This document shows positions 26,650 to 36,032 of a DNA stretch of 64,000 nucleotides, in pieces. The notes beneath the pieces were generated by a model. The model did no database searches. It was given only the letters and a program-made list of their open reading frames with translations, and had not been told where the DNA came from. The translations under genes and the position numbers were made by a program. The DNA is taken from NCBI GenBank assembly GCA_963669295.1, contig OY769938.1:5828001-5892000 (forward strand). The letters are read 5' to 3'. Every line of letters starts with the position of its first letter. Position 1 is the first letter of the stretch. Origin of the DNA: G963669295 sp963669295. GTDB taxonomy: Bacteria > Bacteroidota > Bacteroidia > Flavobacteriales_D > CALLUQ01.

Positions 26650-28623
26650 ATGAGACTACTTTACTTTCTGCTATCAGCTTTGCTGATGCTTCCTCTATGT
26701 ACCCATGCACAAGAGCGCAACAATGCCGACTGGAAGGCCACAGTGCAAGGCTCCATTACATGGCAACGTGTTACTTCTTTCGGTACTTTAATTGTAAATA
26801 CTTCTAGCGGACTTCATGGCATTGATGTGGAGTCGGGCAAGGTGGTATGGAGCAATGCCGATTTGGCCAACATCGATCAGGCCAGTTACCAGCCCATTGA
26901 GGGCAGTCCCTTTGTTCAGGTAGCTAAAGGAGGTACCATTTATATTTTCGAACCTTTTGAAGGCAATGTGGTATTTAACTCCAAACAAGCAGGGATCGAT
27001 AAAATTAAAGAATCACACATCTTACCCAAAAATGGCAGCATCCTTATTCAAGGGTTTGCCCCGGGGTCGGAAGCTCCTGCCTTGTATATGGTAGATATGG
27101 CTACTGGCAAAACATTATGGACTAAGGAAGGCGACGATGGCATCTTAACTGCTTTCTTAGAATTGGGCAACGACGAATTTCTGTTGGCCACCTTGTGGAA
27201 CATCTACAAAATCAACTCTAAAAGTGGAGATGTGGTTTGGGAAAAGCCCATTGATGAAGAAACCGCAGCTCAACTAGAAAAGCTACAAGGGTTGGGTAGT
27301 GCTTTAATGAAGCTGGCTGAAAATTCGATCAAGCCTGGCGACATTGTAGCTAAATTCTTTCCGTTGGATAAAGATCGCTTTGTTTTGGGCTTTCAAATTA
27401 CCAAGCGTTCAGAAAAAACCGACAGCCAGGGAAAGAAAACAGTGGTGATTAGCTATGAAAGTGGCTATAAGTGCCTAGGGTTAAAAGACGGCAGTTCGTT
27501 ATGGAGCAACAACCTCTCCTTTCCCGGCAAAATGGGGGTACTCATTTTTGGCGAACAAGGCATGATTGTATGCCCTGATGCTGGTGCCAACACGTTTGTA
27601 AATTATGTAGACTATAGCAATGGTACCAAATCGTGGGGAAAAAAAGGCAAAGGCATCAAAATGAAAGGCGGTGTAAACGATTATGTGATTACCGATGCCG
27701 GTATCTTATTGATTTCGCAAAAAGGAGGATCTACCACCGACCCCAATTACATTGCCAACCTGCTAGACCCTGACAATGGATTGCTGAAGTTTGATAAGGA
27801 TGTAAAGTTTAAAGGAGAAATTGAGCGCACCGAAGTAATAGGCAACAACCTATTTTATGCCACCAATAAAGAAGCTGGTGTTGTAGCTATTGCTACCGGA
27901 GCCCCTGTTATAGCTAAACCCATTAAAACTGCTTCGGGGCTTAACGTTTCGGCAGACGATGCCATTTATGTGTTTTCTACCAAAGATAAAGGGTTATGGA
28001 AAATTGATCGATCATCGGGAAAGGGCAGTTTGATGTCGAGAACGCAATTGAAGTTTGAAGGCAAAGATGCTCCTAACTCGTTGGAGGTTCGCAACAATGG
28101 AGTATGTGTAATTGGCTCACAAAACATTGCTATGTTCGATATGAGTGGCAGTATTGCTTACCAGCAGTACTATCCCGCTCCTCGCTTGCCAGGTATTGTA
28201 CGCGCATTGAACGCTGCTATGGCAGTGCGTGCTTATTACATTGGTGCTGTATCGAAAGTAGCAGCAGGTGCATGGGGTGCCGTAGCGCACGATCCTGAAA
28301 ACCCTATGGGTCCTGAAATTAGCATGGGCATTTCTAATGCTTACAACGAATTGGGCAATAAGGGCTTTGAATATGGCAACAAGTACATGGCTGCTGTAAA
28401 AAAGCGTTTCAGTGCTTCGGCGCAGAGCCCCAACTTTATGTTTATGATTACGGTGAACGACAAGAAAGACAATCGCCTTATTCGAGTGAATAAAGATACC
28501 GGCGAGGTTATGGATTTCATTAGCCTTGGCAAAGAAAAAGAACCGGTATACGAGGTAGATAATATCTACAACAGGGTTTATCATAAGCAAGAAGGTTCAG
28601 CAATAAATGGTTATCAGTTTTAG
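26650..28623 (+). CDS. PQQ-like beta-propeller exported protein
   Basis: 657 residues with a signal peptide (MRLLYFLLSALLMLPLCTHA). The chain has repeated strands of the PQQ-propeller kind: GLHGIDVESGKVVWSN, ALYMVDMATGKTLWTKE, NIYKINSKSGDVVWEKP, KCLGLKDGSSLWSNN. A C-terminal part (about 500-657) carries an alanine-rich helical stretch and ends in another propeller-like strand pair (NRLIRVNKDTGEVMDFISLG). No T9SS tail is seen. Cofactor residues for true PQQ dehydrogenases are not evident, so a binding or scaffold role is more likely. A strong terminator follows 20 bp after the stop. Confidence 0.8.
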   Translation: MRLLYFLLSALLMLPLCTHAQERNNADWKATVQGSITWQRVTSFGTLIVNTSSGLHGIDVESGKVVWSNADLANIDQASYQPIEGSPFVQVAKGGTIYIFEPFEGNVVFNSKQAGIDKIKESHILPKNGSILIQGFAPGSEAPALYMVDMATGKTLWTKEGDDGILTAFLELGNDEFLLATLWNIYKINSKSGDVVWEKPIDEETAAQLEKLQGLGSALMKLAENSIKPGDIVAKFFPLDKDRFVLGFQITKRSEKTDSQGKKTVVISYESGYKCLGLKDGSSLWSNNLSFPGKMGVLIFGEQGMIVCPDAGANTFVNYVDYSNGTKSWGKKGKGIKMKGGVNDYVITDAGILLISQKGGSTTDPNYIANLLDPDNGLLKFDKDVKFKGEIERTEVIGNNLFYATNKEAGVVAIATGAPVIAKPIKTASGLNVSADDAIYVFSTKDKGLWKIDRSSGKGSLMSRTQLKFEGKDAPNSLEVRNNGVCVIGSQNIAMFDMSGSIAYQQYYPAPRLPGIVRALNAAMAVRAYYIGAVSKVAAGAWGAVAHDPENPMGPEISMGISNAYNELGNKGFEYGNKYMAAVKKRFSASAQSPNFMFMITVNDKKDNRLIRVNKDTGEVMDFISLGKEKEPVYEVDNIYNRVYHKQEGSAINGYQF

Positions 28624-28642
28624 ACCAACAAAACATTGTGGA

Positions 28643-28671
28643 AAGGTCCTCTGAAAAGAGGGCCTTTTTTT
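28643..28671 (+). terminator. Intrinsic terminator after the PQQ-like gene
   Basis: AAGGTCCTCT, a GAAA loop, AGAGGGCCTT, then a T run. Stem 28643-28652 with 28657-28666. Confidence 0.88.
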
Positions 28672-28684
28672 ATGAAGCAATGCG

Positions 28685-28692
28685 TAATTTTG
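28685..28692 (+). promoter_or_regulatory. -7 promoter box of the serine hydrolase gene
   Basis: TAATTTTG, an exact TAnnTTTG match, ends 4 nt before the GTG at 28697, which implies a leaderless transcript. No -33 TTG at usual spacing; the terminator T run occupies that position. Confidence 0.45.
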
Positions 28693-28696
28693 TACT

Positions 28697-29866
28697 GTGT
28701 TTAAATGGATTGGAATAGCATTGTTGGTTATGGCCGGATTGGCTGCCTGCAATGAGGTGGTGGTAGAGGAAGACAACAGTTCAATGCAGGCTGAAGCTGA
28801 TAGTTTACAAGCTATTTTCGAGGCTCATCAAGCGCTAGTAGTACCTACCATAGACACCTTTTTTGTGAATCGATTCAATGCTCAAACATTCAATGGCAAT
28901 GTGTTGTTTGCCTACAAAGGACAGGTGCTGTATCAAAATCAATTTGGGTATGCCAACTTCAACACCAAAGATACCCTTACTCCTGCTTCCAGCTTTCAAC
29001 TGGCTTCTGCCTCAAAGCCTTTCACCGCTACTGCCATTATGATGTTAGAAGAACAAGGGCTACTGAGTTACGACGATTCGTTGCAGCAATTCTTTCCTAA
29101 CTTTCCTTATCACGGCATAACCGTACGCATGCTACTTACCCATCGTGGCGGATTGAGCAACTACACTTACTTTTCTGACGAACATTGGCCCGATTGGTAC
29201 GTGACCATTACGAATGACGATGTAATTAAGTTGATGTACGACCATCAACCCATGTACTATTTTCTGCCCGGCAGGAAATTCGACTACAGCAATACAGGGT
29301 ATATGTTATTGGCTTCGATTGTAGAACGGGTCACCGATCAGTATTTTGAGGTGTGGATGCAAGAAAACATCTTTGAACCGCTAGACATGCAAAACACCTC
29401 TATATACAACCGATGGTGGAACACCGAAATGTACCGCAACACCATTGGGTACAATTGGAAGCAGCAACCCATGGAAGATACCTACCTGAATGGTGTGGTA
29501 GGCGATAAAGGAGTGTATTCGACGGTAGAAGATTTGTTGAAGTTTGACCGTGCGCTGAACGAAGGGCGATTGCTTTCGGACAGCACGTTAGCCCTTGCCT
29601 ATGCTCCTGCCAACGAGGAGCGTCCTAACAAACCCAACTACGGCTTTGGTTGGCGACTCAGTACATACGATAGCTTGCAGGTGGTGTATCATACCGGCTG
29701 GTGGAAAGGGTACCGCAGCTACTTTGTTCGATTGCCCGAAGAAGGCAGTAGCATCATTGTATTGAACAACATCAAACGAGGCCCTTTCTTAAAGGTGAAG
29801 CAGTTGGTGCAACTGCTTTACGGAACCACAATACCCATCATCAGCGATAGTAGCACGGTGTTATAA
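28697..29866 (+). CDS. Beta-lactamase-family serine hydrolase lipoprotein
   Basis: 389 residues from a GTG start. Lipoprotein signal with lipobox LAAC (Cys18). The domain is of the class C beta-lactamase/DD-peptidase/esterase family (PF00144 type): S-x-x-K in SASK (Ser104, Lys107), the Tyr motif YSN in FDYSNTGYM (about residue 198), and HTG in YHTGWWKG (about residue 336) in place of KTG. Likely activity is a D-Ala-D-Ala peptidase or esterase at the periplasmic face of a membrane; true beta-lactamase activity cannot be assumed. The GTG is placed 4 nt after a promoter box. Confidence 0.87.
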   Translation: MFKWIGIALLVMAGLAACNEVVVEEDNSSMQAEADSLQAIFEAHQALVVPTIDTFFVNRFNAQTFNGNVLFAYKGQVLYQNQFGYANFNTKDTLTPASSFQLASASKPFTATAIMMLEEQGLLSYDDSLQQFFPNFPYHGITVRMLLTHRGGLSNYTYFSDEHWPDWYVTITNDDVIKLMYDHQPMYYFLPGRKFDYSNTGYMLLASIVERVTDQYFEVWMQENIFEPLDMQNTSIYNRWWNTEMYRNTIGYNWKQQPMEDTYLNGVVGDKGVYSTVEDLLKFDRALNEGRLLSDSTLALAYAPANEERPNKPNYGFGWRLSTYDSLQVVYHTGWWKGYRSYFVRLPEEGSSIIVLNNIKRGPFLKVKQLVQLLYGTTIPIISDSSTVL

Positions 29867-29899
29867 ATCACCGTTTTATCACTCGCGTAACGATTCTAA

Positions 29900-30047
29900 A
29901 CATTCGTCATTAAATTCGAGGCATTCATCACAATAGTGGCTGTACCAAACCTATAATCATGTAGTTTAGTAATGGTTTCAAGGTTAGCAGTACCTTTTTT
30001 AATAAGACCCTCACAACTCCCGGTTGTGGGGGCTCTTTCCTTTTTAC
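29900..30047 (+). repeat. Dispersed hairpin repeat, diverged copy R2
   Basis: The family block is present with changes (GGTTTCAAGGTTAGCAGTAC, 29974-29993). The hairpin has a different sequence, CCCTCACAA / TTGTGGGGG (30008-30032 region), but keeps the stem and T-rich tail. It follows the serine hydrolase gene by 33 bp. Confidence 0.75.
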
Positions 30048-30120
30048 GAGGTAAGTATTTCAAGTCATACCATTGAACATACGGTATGAACATTACAGGA
30101 AATTAATTCACATCAACAAG

Positions 30121-30275
30121 AACACCATTCGTCATTGGTTTTCCACCTTTCATCACATTGCCAAAACAAAAGGGAAGGCTGCCCGTAAATGTAAGTGGTT
30201 TCAAAGTTAGCAGTACTTTTTCTATTTTCCTTTGCAAAGCCCCGACATCCTCAACGTTGGGGCTTTCCCTTTTTG
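30121..30275 (+). repeat. Dispersed hairpin repeat, copy R3
   Basis: Full copy, including the upstream part with ATTCGTCATTGGTTTTCC and ATTGCCAAAACAAAA shared with R4. Hairpin AAAGCCCCGAC / GTTGGGGCTTT with one G-T pair. R2 and R3 fill the 436-bp gap between the convergent genes ending at 29866 and 30303; I see no gene there. Confidence 0.85.
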
Positions 30276-30302
30276 GTGTAATGATGCGTTACCTTCTCTC
30301 CT

Positions 30303-31253
30303 TTAAGGCTTGAATTCTAACGTGGTAAAACGATCTTCCACAGTAATGGGGTCGCCCCAATAGCGGTAGTACCAGTAGTGGTAGTTGCCCAAATGGTCGT
30401 CGTTGCGGTTCACCGACAGCTGGATGTAGTTTTTCTTCATGGTGGTAAAGGTAGACCTGTTGCCAGGCGTAGGGTCGAACAACACCCAGCCATACTCTTT
30501 CAAATATACCTCTACCCAACAGTGCTTTGGCACATTGGCATAAGCGGTAGTATACCCTTCTATCACCCGTGCTGAAATGCCATTGGCACGGCATAGTGCC
30601 ACCATCAGATCGCAATATTCCGAGCAATCGCCACCACGCGATTCCAATACCGATAATGCTCCCATGTCGCTGCCATTGTACCCGGTATAGTCGATTTTGT
30701 TGTTCACAAATTTGTAGATGCTTTGTACCGTTTTAAATGGAGTGCCTTTTTCTAGTTTCTTTGCTTGCTGTTGAATGGCTTCCTCCCCTACTTCAATGAA
30801 GCGTTCTGCTTCCAACAACTCTTCTGCCTCATCGTTTGAAGGTGCGGCACTGCGCGTTTCCAAATCGTTGCGGTACAAATTGATGTTGACCTCGATGGTA
30901 AGCGATTGTGGAGTACTTACATTGTGCCAATTGAATTTTGCATAACGGTTGTTGTTGAGGTCATACACTTCATCGGGTTCGTACGAGTAGGTAATGTTGT
31001 TGACATGTTGGCGATTTTTTACATCCCTGGGTATCAATACGATCAATTTCACCCGATCGTCGCTGCCCGAAGGGGTAATGGTAAAGCTTTGCTCGTAGGT
31101 GATGTTAGTGCCTTTAGTAGTGTCCCAATCGGCAATGGCTATGGTGTCTACTACCAGCGTTTTACCATGCGTTTCACTGTTACTTACCTCTGTGGTGGTG
31201 GCTGTACATGCCATCATCAATAAGGGGATGATGAAATAAAGGTGATGTTTCAT
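30303..31253 (-). CDS. Transglutaminase-like lipoprotein
   Basis: 316 residues. Lipobox LMMAC at Cys16. A beta-rich N-terminal part (about 30-150) is followed by a transglutaminase-core domain with the full catalytic triad: Cys210 in GGDCSEYC, His244 in PKHCWVEVY and Asp260 in FDPTPG. Bacterial members of this group are cysteine peptidases or amidases acting outside the cytoplasm. The N-terminal half resembles the beta sandwich often paired with this domain in Bacteroidota. Repeat R3 lies beyond its 3' end and R4 starts 88 bp upstream of its start. Confidence 0.87.
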   Translation of the reverse strand: MKHHLYFIIPLLMMACTATTTEVSNSETHGKTLVVDTIAIADWDTTKGTNITYEQSFTITPSGSDDRVKLIVLIPRDVKNRQHVNNITYSYEPDEVYDLNNNRYAKFNWHNVSTPQSLTIEVNINLYRNDLETRSAAPSNDEAEELLEAERFIEVGEEAIQQQAKKLEKGTPFKTVQSIYKFVNNKIDYTGYNGSDMGALSVLESRGGDCSEYCDLMVALCRANGISARVIEGYTTAYANVPKHCWVEVYLKEYGWVLFDPTPGNRSTFTTMKKNYIQLSVNRNDDHLGNYHYWYYRYWGDPITVEDRFTTLEFKP

Positions 31254-31340
31254 ACTATTGGATGTTTTCCCAAATTAACGATTCGATGTGGCACTGCCAA
31301 ACAGAAGTTATTTGCGCTTGATTTCATTGGTGTAAAAAGT

Positions 31341-31496
31341 AGCACCATTCGTCATTGGTTTTCCTCCTTTCATCACATTGCCAAAACAAAAAGAAGAAAG
31401 ACTCCGTAACTATAAGTGGTTTCAAAGTTAGCAGTACTTTTTCTATTTTCCTTTGCAAAGCCCCGACATCCTCAACGTCGGGGCTTTCTCTTTTTA
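31341..31496 (+). repeat. Dispersed hairpin repeat, copy R4
   Basis: Full copy: GGTTTCAAAGTTAGCAGTAC at 31418-31437, hairpin AAAGCCCCGAC (31457-31467) with GTCGGGGCTTT (31477-31487), T-rich tail. The tail overlaps the stop codon of the minus-strand gene ending at 31494, so the element abuts that gene exactly. Confidence 0.88.
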
Positions 31497-34190
31497 ATGC
31501 AAGATTATTTTTCCACTCCCTATTTTATGCGTCCCATCAGAGAGTTCGAATAGATAAATGCCGGAAGGCAAATCCTTGCGATTAACTATCACCTTATTAG
31601 TGTGTAGGCGTTGGCTCCATGCTACCTCTTTACCCAATAGGTTGAATAGCCTGAACTGCAATTGCTCTACCTCTTCACTCAATGTAAACGTTACTTGATT
31701 CGTGGCCGGATTAGGATAAGCAGTGATGTTGATCGCATCTTCCGTCAACTCATCAATAGAAATGATGATAAAGTCTTCGCCAATGGTATTGAAAGCAGTG
31801 TTGGTAATAACCGGTGCATTAATGTCGAAGTAAATGTTAGCCTCATTTTCAATAACAGTACCTACTGGATTATTGGGCTGTTGTTGCACTTTGAACTTCA
31901 AGAACCCTATGCTTTCCAATGGGTTGGCAGCACTGTCTGGCAGCAAAATGTTATCGAAGGTCCATTTAAGGATGCCTTGCCCCAAAAGCTCGAAAGTATA
32001 GTTATGACTGCTTGCCCCAGGCACCACCGTTGCCGGGTTGAGGTAAGGCGACAATGTATCGGTTATTATTACTGTAAAAGCTGTATCTGTACCAGTATTT
32101 TGAAATCGAATAAAGTACTCTAGCTCGTTGGTGGCCTCAATGTAATGCGGAGCATCATAGCCAGCGGGAAACACCTCTTTTACATTGGGATCGTAGGCTG
32201 CAGTGTTTGACCTACAGAAAATTGACCAATAAGGTTCGTAATCGCTTTCTGGCAATATGATTACATAACCAGGATTGAGCCCGGGGCCACACCCTTCAAC
32301 CACTACCGATTCAGGCCAATCGTTCCAGGGATGACCTGGGCTTTGTTGTGCTTCCAACCGGTAAGTTCCTCCCGTTGAAACTTCATGCCATTGCAACATT
32401 TGTCCGCTGTTGAGTTGATAGGTATTGTTGTACAACATCACATTGTCTTCGGTGACATAATATTCGAGTGGTGCACTCATGTTACCCGTACCTACATTCT
32501 CGATGGTAAAGTACACTGTATCGTTCGAGCACCTTGCATCTACCTCTATGCTGGCACCGTCCCAATTGGGGTCGAGCGGTAAGCAAGAAGAATCAGGGTA
32601 GATGTGTGCTACAGCACAATGGGTTTGCCCTGCTGAAACCAAATTTGTATCGCACGAGAGTGTACCATATACTTTGAAAAACCCTGCGTTGAAAGGGAGC
32701 AACGTACCCAAATCAAATTCATATACGTTGCCAGTTTGTGGCAAATTCCAGGGGATACTACTGGAATCTATTGTAATGAATGGGTCGAATTCTATCTGCA
32801 CTGTAGCATTGTTAGCTTCAGTGGTTCCCATGTTCGAATAGTATATGTAATAGGTGGCCAGGTCGCAACGCCTGAGTAAAGATGTGGCAATGTCTACATG
32901 CAACTCAGGGCAAAGAATGTCTGAAGCTATTGGAAAATCAACTACAGCAGTATCGCCAATGTTGGGCAAAAAGATGTTTTGTGGCGACTGGGTGCATTGG
33001 GAAACATCCCAATACGCACCATTGGACACATACGACACATCGTACAAGCCCACATCTACCGCAGCACTATAATTGCCAACATTATCAGTCGTAGCATAAA
33101 CGGTGTATTGAGTGCCTTCAATTTTCACATAGGTCGCAGGAAATACCGCTTCCCCCATTTCTTTTACGCAATTCATATTGGCATCGTAGTATAGATTTCC
33201 CACCACATGGGCGTCGGCCGAATAGCAATCTATAGGAGGAATAGTGTCTAAGGGAATGGTATCCAATACCAACCGAATGATCGGGTTAAGTAAAGTATCT
33301 CTCCATTGGTTGGTTAAACCATCCAGGTACCATACCTCTCCTGTATCGGGTACCAATGCATCGCAACCTATAAAGGCGGACCTGGAGCCTCCGTAATGGC
33401 CAACTGTAACCAAATAATCTCCCGGTGGCAATGAAGTAGCTCCCCAGTTAACATTCGAAAAAGGATTTATTCTTAATCGTCCTATGTCTGATGCAAGCAC
33501 CAAATGTTCAGTAGCAGTTCCCGCTGTTGTTAAATACAATTGCCAACCATTCCCTATATCACGATACACTGAATGATGAATGACAGCTGTATCTTCAGTG
33601 CCTGGTGCCAAATGATAGATTACTCCACTAATTTTCGACGTGTCTTTTAAGGTGAAACGCTTGCCTACCTCATAAGGGATAGAGCTCCCCTGCCCGTTAT
33701 CGCCATTCCAAAAACTACTGTGGTAGCAGTTGTTATCGCTCGCATAAACATTTTGAGTTACGCTTACCTCGTGTGTTACCTGGTTGTTGATGGGAGCCAT
33801 GTCGTTTTGGTTTTGCCATACAAAAAAGTCGATGCGATAATGCGCCAACTGCACTGGCAAATTAAACGACGATACCATGGTTAGTGTATCGTGCTGCCCA
33901 GGGTTGAGGTTGAGTTGGTTGGTGGGCGTAGTATCGTTGTATACCTCCTGCATGTTACCCAAATTAGTAACCACCACCGCTAAACGAATGTTCACCTGTG
34001 GATTAGTACCAACATTTTCTATCACTGCCTTTAACTCTAAGGGCTGTACCTGATTCAGCGGAATGGCACTGTAATTCATTTGATCGTATGAATGCGATAC
34101 ACGAGTAATAGCGATATCGTCTGCCAATTGGGCAAAAAGTGTGGATGGTAAAAGTAGCCCGATGATGAGTGCTAGAACGATTCTTTTCAT
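31494..34190 (-). CDS. Large T9SS-exported adhesin-like protein
   Basis: 898 residues from ATG 34190, chosen for the signal peptide MKRIVLALIIGLLLPSTLFAQ. The mature protein is a chain of beta-sandwich domains. There is a CARDB-like start (PLELKAVIENVGTNPQ), a SdrD/carboxypeptidase-regulatory-like domain (GNLYYDANMNCVKEMGE), and later a DUF11/DUF7619-like domain (LEYFIRFQNTGTDTAF, ENEANIYFDINAPVITN). It ends in a T9SS type A sorting domain (AYPNPATNQVTFTL through GIYLFELS). Secretion to the surface or medium is inferred; ligands are unknown. The 3' end touches repeat R4. Confidence 0.85.
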   Translation of the reverse strand: MKRIVLALIIGLLLPSTLFAQLADDIAITRVSHSYDQMNYSAIPLNQVQPLELKAVIENVGTNPQVNIRLAVVVTNLGNMQEVYNDTTPTNQLNLNPGQHDTLTMVSSFNLPVQLAHYRIDFFVWQNQNDMAPINNQVTHEVSVTQNVYASDNNCYHSSFWNGDNGQGSSIPYEVGKRFTLKDTSKISGVIYHLAPGTEDTAVIHHSVYRDIGNGWQLYLTTAGTATEHLVLASDIGRLRINPFSNVNWGATSLPPGDYLVTVGHYGGSRSAFIGCDALVPDTGEVWYLDGLTNQWRDTLLNPIIRLVLDTIPLDTIPPIDCYSADAHVVGNLYYDANMNCVKEMGEAVFPATYVKIEGTQYTVYATTDNVGNYSAAVDVGLYDVSYVSNGAYWDVSQCTQSPQNIFLPNIGDTAVVDFPIASDILCPELHVDIATSLLRRCDLATYYIYYSNMGTTEANNATVQIEFDPFITIDSSSIPWNLPQTGNVYEFDLGTLLPFNAGFFKVYGTLSCDTNLVSAGQTHCAVAHIYPDSSCLPLDPNWDGASIEVDARCSNDTVYFTIENVGTGNMSAPLEYYVTEDNVMLYNNTYQLNSGQMLQWHEVSTGGTYRLEAQQSPGHPWNDWPESVVVEGCGPGLNPGYVIILPESDYEPYWSIFCRSNTAAYDPNVKEVFPAGYDAPHYIEATNELEYFIRFQNTGTDTAFTVIITDTLSPYLNPATVVPGASSHNYTFELLGQGILKWTFDNILLPDSAANPLESIGFLKFKVQQQPNNPVGTVIENEANIYFDINAPVITNTAFNTIGEDFIIISIDELTEDAINITAYPNPATNQVTFTLSEEVEQLQFRLFNLLGKEVAWSQRLHTNKVIVNRKDLPSGIYLFELSDGTHKIGSGKIILH

Positions 34191-34320
34191 GGTCTTTTGT
34201 TTCATTAACTGTGTTTTGTTACAGCTAATTTCCTGCATTCATGCTTTAATTGAAACTACATTTATTTTGTTTTGTCGGATTTTAAATATTAATATTTACT
34301 AGAAAAAAAGCAATTAAATA

Positions 34321-34328
34321 TAAATTTG
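34321..34328 (+). promoter_or_regulatory. -7 promoter box of the 34349 gene
   Basis: TAAATTTG, an exact TAnnTTTG match 20 nt upstream of ATG 34349, inside an AT-rich divergent intergenic region. No clear -33 element. Confidence 0.45.
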
Positions 34329-34348
34329 TCGAAACACAACAATCACTA

Positions 34349-35746
34349 ATGATTAGTAGTAAGTTAATCAATTTATACCAGAGTTTCAGTAGAAAGGAAT
34401 TGGTGCAACTCAAAAAGTTTGTGCATTCTCCCTACCACAACCAGCATATAGAGGTGACTGCTTTATTTGACTACCTCTATCAATACTACGAACAAGGCGT
34501 ATCGTTTTTGAAAAAGGAAGTGGTATTTCAACACCTTTACCCTAAAGCAACTTACAATGACCTTAAGCTACGGCATACTGCTTCCTACCTCATTAAGGTA
34601 ATAGAGGACTACCTGATCGCAAAAGAGTTACGTAATACTCCTGGCGTAAAAAATCAGTTATTACTTTCGGCCTATCGAAAGCGGGAAATGCATAAACAAT
34701 TTGATCAGGCCGTGAAGGCACAAACAAAAACGTTAAGTCAAAGCAATTGGCAACACATCGATTTTCATTATCAAAATTACCAGTTACAACATGAGCGGTA
34801 CGAGTTCACCACTGCACGAAGCGAAAACACCCGCCATGTACTGGAGCAATTAACGCAAGCGTTTGACCACTACTTCATAGCCAACAAGCTGAAGCAAGCT
34901 TGTAATGTGTTTTCGCACAAAAGGGTGTTTCAATCGGAATTAGAATTGGATTTATTGAAGGAGGTAGTGCAGCATGTTGATGCCCATCAATTGTACGATT
35001 TGCCTGCAATAGGCATGCATTACTATACTTATTTGATGCTCGCAAAGAGTTCTCATGAATACTACTTCTTATTAAAGGAACGCATTTCCCAACAAGGGCA
35101 CTACTTTCCCCCTCATGAATTGCGAGACATTTATTTGCTCGCCATCAATTATTGCATCGCACAACTTAACGCAGGCAGCAAATTGTTTTTAAGGGAAGCT
35201 TTCGAACTATACCGCGAAGCCATTGCCAATAAAACCTTGTTGAAGCAGGGAAAACTATCGCCATTTGCATACAAGAACGTAGTGGCCATTGGGTTGAAAT
35301 TAAATGAACACGATTGGATAGAAGGCTTTATTTCCAACTTTAAAGGAGCGATTAGCGATGATGAACAACAGGTTTATTTTGCCTATAACCTTGCCAAACT
35401 CCGCTTCGATCAACAAGCCTTTAAAGCCGCCAAATTGTTGTTAAGCGAACTCAATGTACCCGACTTATTTACCAACATCGATGCAAAGGTAATTGCCATA
35501 AAGTCGAACTACGAATTGAACGAATACGATTACCTGGAGTACCTTCTACAAAGCTTCCAGCAGTATATTCGAAGAAAGGAAGTAATGACTTACCACAAAA
35601 AGAACTACTCTGCTTTTATTCAACTCACCAAGAAGTTGATGAACTTAAAACCCAAGACTAAACAAAGCTTGATTCAGCAAATTGAGGCTGCTGAAATTCT
35701 TACTGAACGAGAGTGGTTACTTCAAAAAGCCAATGCTGCTCCATAA
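34349..35746 (+). CDS. Conserved helical protein, unknown function
   Basis: 465 residues, no signal peptide and no membrane segment, mostly helical. It opens with LINLYQSFSRKELVQLKKFVHSPYHNQH, a pattern I associate with hypothetical proteins restricted to Bacteroidota. The remainder looks like degenerate TPR or helical-repeat pairs (for example YFAYNLAKLRFDQQAFKAAKLLL). No catalytic motif can be pointed to. It is probably cytoplasmic. It is divergent from the large T9SS protein gene and is followed after 15 bp by repeat R5. Confidence 0.72.
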   Translation: MISSKLINLYQSFSRKELVQLKKFVHSPYHNQHIEVTALFDYLYQYYEQGVSFLKKEVVFQHLYPKATYNDLKLRHTASYLIKVIEDYLIAKELRNTPGVKNQLLLSAYRKREMHKQFDQAVKAQTKTLSQSNWQHIDFHYQNYQLQHERYEFTTARSENTRHVLEQLTQAFDHYFIANKLKQACNVFSHKRVFQSELELDLLKEVVQHVDAHQLYDLPAIGMHYYTYLMLAKSSHEYYFLLKERISQQGHYFPPHELRDIYLLAINYCIAQLNAGSKLFLREAFELYREAIANKTLLKQGKLSPFAYKNVVAIGLKLNEHDWIEGFISNFKGAISDDEQQVYFAYNLAKLRFDQQAFKAAKLLLSELNVPDLFTNIDAKVIAIKSNYELNEYDYLEYLLQSFQQYIRRKEVMTYHKKNYSAFIQLTKKLMNLKPKTKQSLIQQIEAAEILTEREWLLQKANAAP

Positions 35747-35760
35747 CCCGTTTTTCAGTT

Positions 35761-35926
35761 CACGTATTTCTAAAAGGTTTTCGTCATCAATACCACCACA
35801 TCCATCATATTAAACCAACAAAAAGAAGAAAGACTCCGTAACTATAAGTGGTTTCAAAGTTAGCAGTACTTTTTCTATTTTCCTTTGCAAAGCCCCGACA
35901 TCCTCAACGTCGGGGCTTTCTCTTTT
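35761..35926 (+). repeat. Dispersed hairpin repeat, copy R5
   Basis: Full copy. The stretch from AAAGAAGAAAGACTCCGTAA to the end of the hairpin is nearly identical to R4, while the first 50 bp (CACGTATTTCTAAAAGGTTT) match R7 instead. Hairpin AAAGCCCCGAC / GTCGGGGCTTT. Confidence 0.88.
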
Positions 35927-36032
35927 ACATCAACTTAAAGGCAACTTCCCCTGTTTTTTTGATATGAAATGCTTATGCCTGAATATATACGAAAGATCTT
36001 TCTTATATTTACGAAACAAACAATGTTTATCC